A DNA stretch of 64,000 nt from Rhea pennata. Lineage: Eukaryota > Chordata > Aves > Rheiformes > Rheidae. The notes under the pieces were generated by a model. It searched no databases, had not been told where the DNA came from, and worked only from the letters and a program-made list of their open reading frames with translations. Position 1 is the stretch's first letter; the number at the start of each line of letters is the position of its first letter. The DNA lies in NCBI RefSeq assembly GCF_028389875.1, contig NC_084682.1:7202001-7266000 (forward strand). The letters are read 5' to 3'. A program made the translations under genes and the position numbers. Positions 35,201 through 47,600 of the stretch are shown one piece after another.

Positions 35201-38200
35201 GAGAAGATCAGAGGCACAAAAATTTGGGAATGGGATGAGGAGCGCCAGAGACCTGGGGGTGGTGGTGCCCTTGCCCTCCAAGAGGGGACGGGTTGCCTAC
35301 TGCTGGCATGTGCCCTCAGGGCTGAGGGCTTCTAAAGCCGAGGCAAGTTTTCCCTTTTACCATCTGTGTTCAGCTGCTCCATTTGTTTCCTGGTGCCCAG
35401 GCCGCCCCAAGCGATACTGGGCTATCATGCGCGTGCTCTAGAGGTTTTGCAGAGCAAGGCACGTGTAGATAAGAAATGAGCACCGGCTCCTGTATAAGTC
35501 TGGTTAAAATGGGGATCGTGTTAGAGCTTTACGGGTTGAACACAAGACTCTTCTGATGCTAGTGTGCTTAGGTTAACACTGAGTTGAGACTTTAAACCTG
35601 CCAAGTCCCTCTTCACCTCTGTGTGAAATCAGTGGCTGATTTTTATCAGGCCAGGCTGTCATTCGAAATCTGCACAGGGCAAAGCTCCTGCTGCTTAGCT
35701 GCTGGATTCAGTTTTCTCTGTCGTTTTAGACTGAAGCTGCTTATGTTTCTGGTTATGATGGTTCCTTAGTCGTCATCTTGAGTCATATTTTTGGTTTGAT
35801 CTACATTTAAATGTCAAGCTAATGCTTAAAGCATTAACCATTGCCAGAGCTTCTGGAGGAATTCCTCTGCTTCGTCTCTTGCTTTTTGGGGGAGGAAGTG
35901 TGGGGGGGTGGAATAGGACCCTTTTGCTATTGGTTTGAACGCCTTTTATGTGTTTTCAATTTAGCAGATGTTGGTTAGACACAGAACAGGAAGGTAAGGG
36001 CAATCTATCTTAGATTTTCTCTAAAAACATAAGGATGTCTGTGAGATGATTTTAAGTTGTCTCTGCTCTCCTCATATTTAATTTGTGTATAAGAAGCTGG
36101 CATTTTCTTGAGTTATTTAAAACATTGCTATTTGTAAATCTGCTCCTCTTTGTTTTTGGCCTTCATCTGGGACTTGCTGTAAACTGTGAGGAGTTTGCTT
36201 AGTAGATTATACTCAGTACTGCTACCAAGCTGTCTCTTAACAACGTGTGAAGCAAGCTGTGGCATGCAAAAACCAAAAATCCATGTACCTGCAGAAAAAG
36301 TTTTCTCCATTGTTGCACTTGGAATATAGTAGTTTTGTTTCCTATTGAAATAAATCAAATCTTGTTTTACATTTGTCAGAACAGAGGTTGTGAAGACGTG
36401 TACTGTGGTTAGCCTTGTTTGAAGTCTGAGGTCTTTTTATGATTATTATCCATGTTTCCAAGTATGTGATCTGAAGTTAGAAAGACAGCGAAATATCCTG
36501 CTTTTAAGTATAAATATAACCTATGAAATTCAGCAAGGGTTCTTCTGTAGCTTTGTACAACTGGATGACGTCTGTTTTTTGTGCCCCCCGCCCTGGATTT
36601 TCTCTGCAATCTGCTGTTGGTCGTTGTTAGTATCAGTCAAGCTCAGCTAGAAGGTATTACCCAGGTAGATAAAGACTCATATAGTGCAACCAGACCAAAG
36701 CACAGTGAGACTGTGTTGAATGCCTTTTGCATGGCATCATGCCAAATATGCTGGTAGATGAAAACATTTAAGTCTTCTTTTGAGCTGGGCTCAAATCTGA
36801 AGGACTGTGTCAGCAATAACATTGCTGCTGAAACAAGGTTGTTTTTTAATTATATCACGAGACTTGCGATAGCTGCCTCAGCTAGGGGGTCTGTGACTTT
36901 GTGGGAAAGATTCCTGTGTTATGTTGTGGCTCATGTGGTCTTCCCAATCCAGCCTCCGTTAGAGGAGGGGAAGCCTCTCTTGCAGGTGAAGTGCCCTTCC
37001 AGAGCTGCCTCCAGGCATCGTTTGCTCTCCAGCTTGGCAGGAGCAGAAAAGGGGTGAAATCAAGCCAGTTTGAATAATACTGCCTCACTGGGATGAGGAG
37101 GGGTAACCAGCAGGCCCAGGACAGACAGGAGCAAAGCAACAGGTTCTGATTCTCATTTGCTTTCTTGGCGGCTGGACAGGATCACAACCGCTCTGCGTTG
37201 CCGCCCTGTAAAGCACGTTAAAGATGATGGAAACTGCCATTATCCCTCGGCCGCTGCTCATGTGAAGTTAACTCCTGAGGTACTAAAATGATTAAAGTGG
37301 CCAGAAAAAAAATGATAGTGATGTTGAGGTTGGTTAAAGAATGAGGAAGAAAAGTGTTAAGAAACAAGCAACACTAGTTCCAGTGCTGGGCAGCATCTTG
37401 GAGTTCAGAGTTAAGCTTGTCCTTCCGTTGTTGAGCCAAAAAGGCCCAAGAAGGTTGGAGGCAAACAGGCAGTGGTGCTGAGGGGGAAAAATGACTCACT
37501 TCTTTGCTGGTAACATTTAAAAGTAATAACAATATCTAGAAGAGAAGGGGAATCAGGCAAAAAATAGGTAAAGAAATAAAAAGGTAGGAAGAACCATGTT
37601 TTGGATAGTTTTGGAGATAAAGATTTATAGCCGCAATGTAGATCATATAATCAAAAACAGTAAAATTGCCTACCCCTATGCTTGTTTTTCAGCCAGTACT
37701 TGCAATTGTTTGAGTCATGTTTGTCACAGAGCTGGCAACTGCAAACGTGAAATTATGTCTCTCTGCTATGTTTGGACAATCTCTGTAATCTTAAGTATTA
37801 ATAATTTGGTTTTGTGGTGCAAGATAAGTGCTGATGAGACCTTTCTTAGAGCTCCATTAAGCACTTTGCTGGATCAACAGCATTTTTCAGTTTTGTCCAC
37901 AAAAATGCAGTGCACCACAGAAATAATAAGCTTGTGTGTGTGTTGGAGGTGGGGTGTAAGATCTTGGCAAAGAAAGATTTCAGTTTCAAGGTTGAGAGAA
38001 CTGAAAAATATTAGCTTTTCTTTTCAAAAAATGTTTTGCATTTCCCAGGGTTTAGGAAGAACAAAAGAGGAGGAAAAAAAATCAAAGGGCCTCTGGGTGG
38101 GTATTGCAAGTAGAGTTAATTATTCTTTCCATCAGGATGCAACATAAAAATGTATCGTTAGGGGGAGTTGACAGTTTCCTTTGTCTGAAACATGGACTTC

Positions 38201-38624
38201 TCACTTCCAGTCGAGATAGTAAATGTGCACTGCTTTTTTGGAAAATGAAATTGTTTACCCAGGGGAAAGACAACTGCAGAACGTGTCAAGAGCTCCTCGT
38301 TATAAGCAGTTAAAAATGGTCTTTCTCCTTCCACGATTAAAAGTTAGAAAGCTGGGGTGGGCACCACTGCTTTTCTAGTCTATCCGCAATAGGTGGTTTT
38401 ATTTTCACTGGTGCTGTTCATTTGAACTATTTAAATCCGTCGGTTTCCCAATAGCAACATCTGCAACAGAATGAAGGTTGTGAAACTTGTATTTGTGATG
38501 TAAAGCATTTTCTTCTTTCCTTATGTTACATGCTCTCACTAAGTGTTTTTCCTCTGAGTTTTGGGCTTGCAAGCTAGATGATGTTAGCGCTGAATGTTGT
38601 TTGACTCTCTGTTCTCTCTTTCAG
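35200..38624 (+). other. Remainder of AP2B1 intron 1
   Basis: No coding or RNA feature was recognised. The sequence is ordinary AT-moderate intron DNA with G- and T-runs. The intron ends in the acceptor TCTCTCTTTCAG. Confidence 0.55.
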
Positions 38625-38645
38625 GTGTTTTAAGGAATTGGAACC

Positions 38646-41600
38646 ATGACTGACTCCAAATACTTCACGACCAATAAAAAAGGTTAATGTTAAATGAGTG
38701 GATTGGGGGTGGTCGGTGGCTATTTTTACACAGCTTTTTTTTTTTTTTTAACTTCCTGCAGAAGAATTTGTAATTTTCTGTTAGCTCTGTCCCTATTTCT
38801 TCTCTTAATCATCCAGGGAGAAACTTCAAAAGTAGGTCATGTGGTGACAGAAGACAAAACTGATGTATTGTACAGCTTTGTAATGCACAAATGATCCAAA
38901 TTGCTCCGTTTTAAAGGTTCAGAGAACAAAACATTGAGATTTGAATGCAGATCTGGTCAGAAACAAAGGATTAATTATGTGGCGACAAGTTCAAGACTGA
39001 TGACAGTGTTGCAGTTGGGCATCACAGGGTTAGGTTGATTGAGAGAGATTAGTATTTGTTTTAAGTGTACGTATATCTGCATCAGGTGGTAGCAAAGGTA
39101 ATGGATTTCCTCTTGCTGCTTCCTCCAAAGCTGCAGTGAAATTCCTTTGTTTTCTCTATACTCCCTTTGATGTTTTGTTTGGCTTTACTGTAACTGTGGT
39201 GGTTGTTTCAGCTCAGGAAAAAACACAGCAACTGCTCAAAGTCAAAGCTCTTCTGAAATAGCTTGAGTTTATAAAATAGGATTGAAAGGGATCTTTAGGA
39301 CTATTTTAACCCATTCGTATATTCCAGGCCAGGACTTGTTCTACTGAAAATGCCCAGGCAGATCTTTTTTTTTAACCTATTCTTATCCCCTCCTCCCCCC
39401 ACCCCGTTTATCTCAACTCATATTGACTGTGATTTAAACATAGCTCATTCTTCCTCCAACAGATATGGAAAATGGTTCACATTAACTTTTGCCTCTCCTT
39501 TACAGAATTGCTGAATGCCTCTGAGGAATGCACACCAGTGGGGGGGAAAAATACAGTGCTGATCTATTTGTTTCACTGAGCTTCAGAATGAAGCTCATAA
39601 ATTAAGCGCACACAGTTCACATCTTTCTAAGGACCTCTTCTCTCTGTAAGTTCAGTCCTAAAGCAGCAGCCAGATTTTTCTGGGATGGCTACAAGAGGCC
39701 AACCGGCACTGACTGAGCTTTGGTACGAATGCTGCAGCTGCTGCTACTGGCTCAGCTAGGTTTCAGGGCGTGATCATGGTGTGAACAATGCTTGCATCTC
39801 TTTCTCGGGCAGGTGGTCACCGCACTGTGCTCTTGAGACAGTAACTTCTGTTCTTTTCTAAGTACTTGCTAGTCTTTTTTAGCCAGGCTGTTCAGTAATT
39901 AGTATTGCTGCTCTGAAGGTGTGACATTGGTGTGTGGGAATCAAAGGTTGGGGGTTAGAATGTACTTTATAGGAGATATTTTGGTCTTTGTAATGTGTCC
40001 TGCTCAGTCTGTGGCTTCTTGTGGGAATACTGCTTGCCATCGTTCCTGGGGAAGTTGGCTGCCTGCTAGGAATGTTATCCTTCTCACACCCCTTGTTCTG
40101 TCTGGAACAGGCTTGATAAGCTGTCTTCTATGCTTTTTGTTTTATATTGCAAATGTGCTTTGCCACTCTTGTGATCCAGCCTGAGCTGACTTTCCATGCA
40201 ATAGTAACTAGAAGAATTATAACCAGAGAAAAGACTGCTTCCATTACCGCAGAGTGACCTCAGCATCCAGGCGAGCTGTGTTACTTACTGCTTTTGTTAG
40301 TAGCACTTCTGTCTTTCTAACCTGGAAGAAAGTTATTCTACGGGACTGAATTCATGCTTCCCTGTTTTTGCTGTTATATCTCATGGCATCTGTGTTACAC
40401 TGCAGTCTGGCATTTGGCTGTTTCCTCATTTTACTTGCAGGAAGCCAAACAATGAGCAAAAGTAGAAAAGTCTAGGAAAACTCCTAGCTGAGTTAGTTTT
40501 TCTTATAGGCACTGATCTGGCATCTCTTAAGCTTTTCTTCCTGGTTACGTACTGCTGAGAAGCAGACACTACAGAGATATAGTTTAATGTTTGAGAGGTG
40601 GGAGAGCTACAGCATGTAGACTGGTTCTTGTAAAATCTTCTTTATTTTCCTTTTTTTATTTATCAAGCTATAGTCCACATCATTCTCGGTGTTGCAGCTT
40701 TGCTTCTTGAACCATGTTCTCCATAGAGTATCACAGCTTCTACATGTTAGTGTGCTGATTTTATGGAAGCAACAGACTGAAAAAGGGGGGAAAAAATCCC
40801 AAATCCCTCCCGCCCCTGGGAGTTTATCAGTACTTCTTTTCAAATGGTCAGGCAGGTTAACTCTGCAGACTGCGTTTTCTAGTTTTGCAAGGGAAATAAT
40901 TGTCATCACATAGCCAGTATAGGATGCTTCAGTAACCGTAGGCAGAAGAGTTTGGGGATGTGTATAGAAGGTGGGGGGAAAGTTTGAATGTATTTCATTT
41001 CATTTCAACCTTTTTGTAGCTAGATAATTTTTTCCTCATTTCTGATTGTACTCGCATCTGTGTTTGTATGTAAGCCAAAGAATGTCTTTACCTATTGAAG
41101 AAGAGTTAGTCTTCCTTCTCCTTTCCCTTTCCCTCCCCACCTCCCAGCCCATCCCATAGTCCTACAAATCTTCTTCAGGAATTTGGGTCACTTCCAAGCT
41201 ATCCCTAAAGCCAGACCTTTTTCTGAGAGTCTCAATCTGTTTTTTGTTCTTGCAGGAGAAATTTTTGAACTGAAGGCAGAACTCAATAATGAAAAGAAAG
41301 AGAAGAGGAAAGAAGCTGTAAAAAAGGTTATTGCAGCCATGACTGTGGGGAAGGATGTCAGGTAAAAGCTGCTTTTCTTTCACCTGTAGTAGGTTCAGTT
41401 CTCCCTGGACTCCTAAGTGAGGTGTGAGAGGCATACATTGCTCTGGAAGGCTCCCCAGCAGGGAGAAAGGAGACACTACATAGCAGGATCTAAGTTCTTC
41501 ATCTTAGTGAGCTGGGTAGTGAGGCTGGCTGTGTCCTGGCCTATGCTGTGCTTGATTCACAGGTTTTTTGAGAGCCTTTCTGTTACAGAAAGCAAAAGAA

Positions 41601-44600
41601 AGCAAGTTTCTCAGTGCCAGTATAGCTGTGAGCCTGTTAGTGCTTTTTATTTAAAAATCCTTCCAGAATTCAGCCATTTTTAGATGTCATTATAGACAAT
41701 GTTTTCTGATCTGCTTGCTAGCTGAGGTTTTTAGTTTTGTGAAGGTAGTTCCAAGCATTTCTTTTAAATTATTTTATACCATTGCAGGTAAGGGAACATT
41801 TAAAAAAGACTCCGTTTAAAAACTAGGCCTTTGAGATTGCATCACAGTTGCTAAACCACAGGGGAATTTACCTTCTGCAAAGCTGTTCCAGTATTTTTCA
41901 CTGACTTTGAGGCAACCAGAGAGACTTGCTTAAGCAAACACTTTCTTCCTTCCAGCTTCTTCTGTTACTGGATTCTGCCATAAAGTCACAATAATCCTGG
42001 ATTCATGGCAGTACAGTCTGTTGCCAGAAAAATTCATACAAGGTTGCAGATTTAGCATCATGACTTGATGAAGAATGAAGGAACAGATAAACTGGAGGGA
42101 GGAAAAATAATGTGCAACTTTCTCCTTTTTTCTGCACTGCCATTTAAATTGCTGCTTAACATTTCAGTGAAACTCAGTTTACTATCAGTATTAAATCTCC
42201 TAATTGCTTTAGAATTTACGAGGCTGAATTTTGGCAGGTTCATTGTAAATCAGTTGTCCTGCATCACCAGAATATTTTTTTAAGCATCTTTGTTTTGTGG
42301 GTGGTTAATTTCCAAGGCTGGCATGGTAGGGTTTTTTGTTTGCTGAACTCCACAATTCCAACAGTTTTAGGAAATTGCAGTGTTTCAGGCACTGGCCTAT
42401 ATTAAAGCCCTAGAAGAGATTAAATGATTAAACTATTATAAAATCCATTGCAAATTGTTTTGGGAGGAGAATTAACTCTTATTAGTCAGTGGAATAGTTT
42501 CAGTGGAATTCCAGACTTCCTGGCTTCCTTGATATTCCTACTACCCCTTTACTCACAATGTAATCTCACTGCTTTGTCTCTGTTCTTGCTCTACTCTATT
42601 TTATCCAGCTCACTCTTTCCAGATGTTGTGAACTGCATGCAGACTGATAACTTGGAGCTGAAGAAGCTGGTGTACCTGTATCTGATGAACTATGCCAAAA
42701 GTCAGCCGGATATGGCCATTATGGCAGTCAACAGCTTTGTGAAGGTAACTTGCTCCTAAGGCTCATCAGAAAATGGTCTGGTGCTGTGGCTGTCACTGCG
42801 TCTCCTTTGTCCATTAGCTCTTTCTGAGCTGCTGGTAGTCTCTGCTTTTGTACATAAGGCTCTGAGTTTGAGGGTACTTGTAGAGGAGCTGGCTGAATCC
42901 AACAGGCATAGGTCTCACTTCTCACTTGCTGCCACTAGTTATGGCAGAGGAGGTGACCCCCTGTAAGTGATTCTGAGGGAGTCTGCTCGAGGAAAAGCTG
43001 CTTCTGTTTTACTAACCATCATTGAAGACCAGCTTCTGTTCATGGACATGAGAACGTATATTCTTCATCTTTCAGCCTTTGTAGTATCTGTGTCACATGG
43101 ATATCCACTTCTCCTTTGAATGCCTCAGCAGAACTCTGTGTGGAATATTTTTATCTCTTGCTGGTGAAACTGAAAGACAGTTCAGAGGAGAGTAACAGCC
43201 CGATCACCATATTGCCTTTGTGTTGTCAAATTGCCTCTCTTTATCTGGGGAATATTATTTCAGTCCCTCATTATGTAAGTTAAAAGCCAATGCTTAGAAA
43301 AAGTTTGAGACTCCTCCTAGACTATGAGAAATTCCTAGAAACTGGGAAATCTGATCATATTTTCAGCTTCTAGTGTGGTGTCTGAAGCTGAAAGAGGTGA
43401 GAGGTACTTAGGCTGACAGTGGTCTGCTCTCCTGGATAAAGAAGATGCCCCTACCTCCATCTACAGGCTCTTGGGAAGAGTATTCTTGTATACCATATCC
43501 TCAAAGTGTAATTCTGTTAGAATGGACCTAGAAACAGACCTGATGTTTTCCAGCTCCATGCTTTTCCCTGCAAGAAAATGTCTAATGTCCCTTCTGCCAA
43601 GATGAGGGACAAATGTTATTAAAGAGGAAATGTTGGCACTAGTCTGCGCTAGCTCAGCATTTCACATGCAATTCACAGCTCAAGGTGTTGAATGCATTGG
43701 TAAGATATGTCCCTTCGCTCATATGCTTTAAAATTGATGCTTTCAGGTGTTTTACAGTTATAGGAAAAATAAAAAGCTAAGTGTGCCTTATGCTTTTGTG
43801 GGTCATTCTGCCTCCATCCTTTTATAAATTGAATTTGGAGGAGTTTTGCAGAGATGTAGATGGATTGGATTTGATAGGCTAAGGGTTTAGCTGTAAAAGC
43901 TGCTTAATTTTTTTAATTAATTGTATGAAAACTAGATATAGCCGAAGGATAAAAAGTGTTTATATTCACTGCTGCTTGCTTTTTTCGTGAGAAAAGCACC
44001 TCTAGACTGAAGTGCTTTTAGCTGGAGATTTGTATGTTGCAGATGTAAGGGATGCTTGTGTCTGGATCTGGTGGCCTGTGTGAAATCAGCATTGATGACT
44101 GTTGAATTGCGTTTAGTTGCTGACTTTTCCCATTGTATTCTAACACTTCCTTTAAACCAGAAAGGCTATAAATTGGCATTTCATTCTGTCTGAAAGCTGC
44201 CTGTGGCTAGCCTTTGCATGGTGAGAGACATCTGTAGTGTAGATGTACTTCTAGCAGGTTTGGCTGCTAGATTGTGTTGAAAGAAACTTTGCCTGTTGTC
44301 AACCAAGGGGCACTGAGATCACAATTTTGCTATTTTGTAAGCTATTATAGCCTGAAAGCATTTTGAGGTGGTATAGAATGTTTCTGTGAACTAGTAAATT
44401 CCACCTTTTATCCCTGATCAGAAATAAATGCCCTTTTTTAGTGTGTAATCAGAGAAGGCCTTTTGTTTGGCCTAGGAACAGAGAAATGGCTATAGGGAAG
44501 ATCTTGTTATTTAGAGGTACATGTTTGTTTATTGCATGTTCTTCTCCCCCCTTGCAGGACTGTGAAGATCCAAACCCTCTGATCCGTGCTCTGGCAGTCC

Positions 44601-47600
44601 GTACGATGGGCTGCATCAGGGTGGATAAGATCACAGAGTATTTGTGTGAGCCTCTTCGCAAGTGTCTGAAAGATGAAGATCCTTACGTACGAAAGACTGC
44701 AGCTGTCTGTGTGGCAAAGCTGCATGACATCAATGCCCAGATGGTGGAAGACCAAGGATTCCTGGATTCTCTGCGTGACCTGATTGCAGACTCCAATCCC
44801 ATGGTAATGTATATGTCCTTCCAACACATTGCATATGTTTGTAATGCACAAGTAATCAGAAACGTGAAGTTTTTTTTCATTGCGACTGCTGAACCACAAT
44901 GAATGTATTGGTTAGAGAACAGTTTGCTGAAGAGAAGCTGCTTCTGTTCTTCAATTTGTTGGAGCTTTTAAATGCAGTCTTGAGTGTTGCAGCAACAGTT
45001 TCACTTCTTGGTCAGATGAGTCAAAAGCAGGGTGAGGAATGCTCTTCTTGACTACTGCCTTGGTAACAGCTCTGGCTCTTCTTGGAATGAGTGGATTGAT
45101 GACTCCAGTCAGCAATCCAGATAAATCCACTGCTGTATAATAACTGTAGAAAATCAATGCTTATGTTTTTAATAAAGTTAAATGGATTGTCAGAGCAGAG
45201 GTGGAGATCAAGAGCGTTCCTAGACTTTCACAAGGGTAAATTACCTACTAAATCAGTACGTCATCAAGGGTGATGAAAGGACTATTTCCACACCAGGCTT
45301 CTTCCACTATTAATTTGTAATTAAAGGATGGTGGACAATAGATTGAAGTGCTACACAGCATAATCTTTTTAGTCAGTATTTTTCCTGGGATCCACCAGAA
45401 TCTGGTGAGCATACAAATATCATTGTCATTGTAGCAAGGAATAATATTTCTGCAACCAAGTTTAACTTGGCATGTAAGATGTGATTGCTCCTTTGTATTT
45501 CTTTTAGAGTACAGATCTGATTGGCTCTGCTTAAAGACATCATTTAAAATTATTAGGATAGATCCAATAGCTCTTTGTACGGTGTGTAAGTCAAGCTAGC
45601 TATAAAAAACAAATTACTGACCTATTTTAACTGTCTTTGGACAGCTTTGATAAATCAAGTGCAGGTGCTGAGATGCTGTCCCTGTTAGTGGGAGAGTGAA
45701 GGCTCCTGATTGCTTTCCTTGTGGCTTTTTAGAGACAGCGAAACTGAAGGTGTCTGGCTTTCACAGGAACATGTCTGAGAAGTGGTGCCAACCGGAAGAT
45801 ATAGGCACCTCTTGCCTCTGGTATCAGACTCTTCTGCAAGCTGTTCTCTTTGCATGCCTCCCTGAATTTATTTTTCCAGGCTTCTGCATGAATATTGATG
45901 ACTACTTGGAGATGTTCTCTATCTAGGCAATTTTGAGGCATAAGGAGAACACTTGCTTTTTAAAATTTGATAATGAGTGTGCCTTACAGCCTCTGAAAGT
46001 ACTTGATTGGGCTGCTTTAGTTTCAGTTAAACACTGTCCCTTGACCTTTCCTGGCTTACAGGCAGCGGTGGAATGTACAGTGGGCAGTAATATAATCTAT
46101 GCTTCTTCTAGGCTTGGTTACAACTTTTTAATTTTCTTCTGCTGATTACAGCCATGTGGATGTAAGTTGAGGAGCTCTGGCTGAAGAAAGGCAGTATTTG
46201 AGGAGAAATTAATAAGGTTTTGTCTGCTCTTTCTGCTCGTTGATCTGAGAACTAGCTTTTGGTAAATGAACCATCAGCTGTTCTGTGAGCAATGGTATCT
46301 ATTTCAAAAGCACATTAACTTAAGTGCTAACATAAATGGATGGGAGAGAAGGGAAGAAATACAGAAGGGCAGTGGATGCCCTGTTTGATAAACCAACAAA
46401 GCTAGCCTAGAGATTTCTCGTAAAACATCAGTACAACTAATGAGCTCCCTAGTGGTAACGAGGATGGACTGGGACAGCAAAGCTTCTGTGGCTGCTGTAA
46501 TCAGTTGCAGCTATACAGCTGCTGAATCTCAACAGGATCACAGTACCTGCCTCATGTAATACTTACCTGCTCTACCGGCAGCTGAGGATTCACAGCAGAG
46601 AGAATGCAATTTGGAGGAGCGATAGTGATAAAAAGGAGAGGCTTGTGGCTTATTTTCAGATCTGCAGGCTTTGGGAGAACCATGCAGTGGATGTTCCATA
46701 TACTGATTTTCCAGATTTTGCTCTAAATAGGGCATTATATTCTTGTTTTTCAAGGGCAGATGGGGAGAGTTTTTATCGGTTTTGGGGCTCTAACAGCTGC
46801 TGAATTTATACAGAATTTAATCTGGTTGCAGTTCTGCGGTAGATATGGACATTCCCTCTGGTAAGATTATTGCTTCAGTCTTCTTTGAAATTTATGGCTT
46901 TGTGGCACAATCATTGCCTCAAAAGTGCAGTTGTTGTCCACTCTGGCTGGAGATTGTAAGACTCATCTTCTTAGTCAAACTGTCCAGCTCACTACTGCTT
47001 TCTCCATGGGAAATTCAAGTGGGTGTTGCTGATAACCAGGAGTTATGTTTGCCAAATAACTCATGTTTTTGTGCAAACTAGTATTTAGTAAGCTATTTCT
47101 CCATGATCAGGTGGAATGCAGTCCTGCTTGGAAGCTTTTATTAAGCAAATGTACGTATCAGTGATTAAAACAAAAGAAGAATAACAAAAAGAATGGTACA
47201 GATGCATCTGCCCCTACTGCATATTCCTCTGTAAATGGTGCATCAATTTTTTTCAAACTTATCAAAACTCATTTATGTTTTTATTATTATAAATCTTGTT
47301 TTGGTGACTTGTGGAAATAGGCAACATCAGACACTTAATGAAGCAAAATGTTTTTTAGATAGGAAATCCTCATTTAGTCTATCATCTGGGAAATGAGAAT
47401 TTTAGGCAGGAGCTAGAAAACTACTGAAAAATAGCCTTCTAGAAGAGTTTTATTATGATTTTGGAATTGGCTACTTCTGGTATGTGAGCAAGCACTAACC
47501 ATTCAAGCTGGATGCTGTGTGGAATAACAACTCCCATCTGTGGCTTGCTGATTGCCTTGTAATTGTTCAGAGATCAAGGTGCCTGCTTCTGCCAGCCCAA

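Noticed and set aside
34432-35217. 261-codon minus-strand open frame
   Set aside because: Ser/Pro/Thr-rich translation of the complementary strand of the G-rich repeat tract; no domain and no plausible start context.
39266-39365. AGGATTGAAAGGGATCTTTAG, similar to the CR1 3' UTR
   Set aside because: Only about 20 bp resemble CR1; the following DNA does not continue the match convincingly. Possibly a very old copy.
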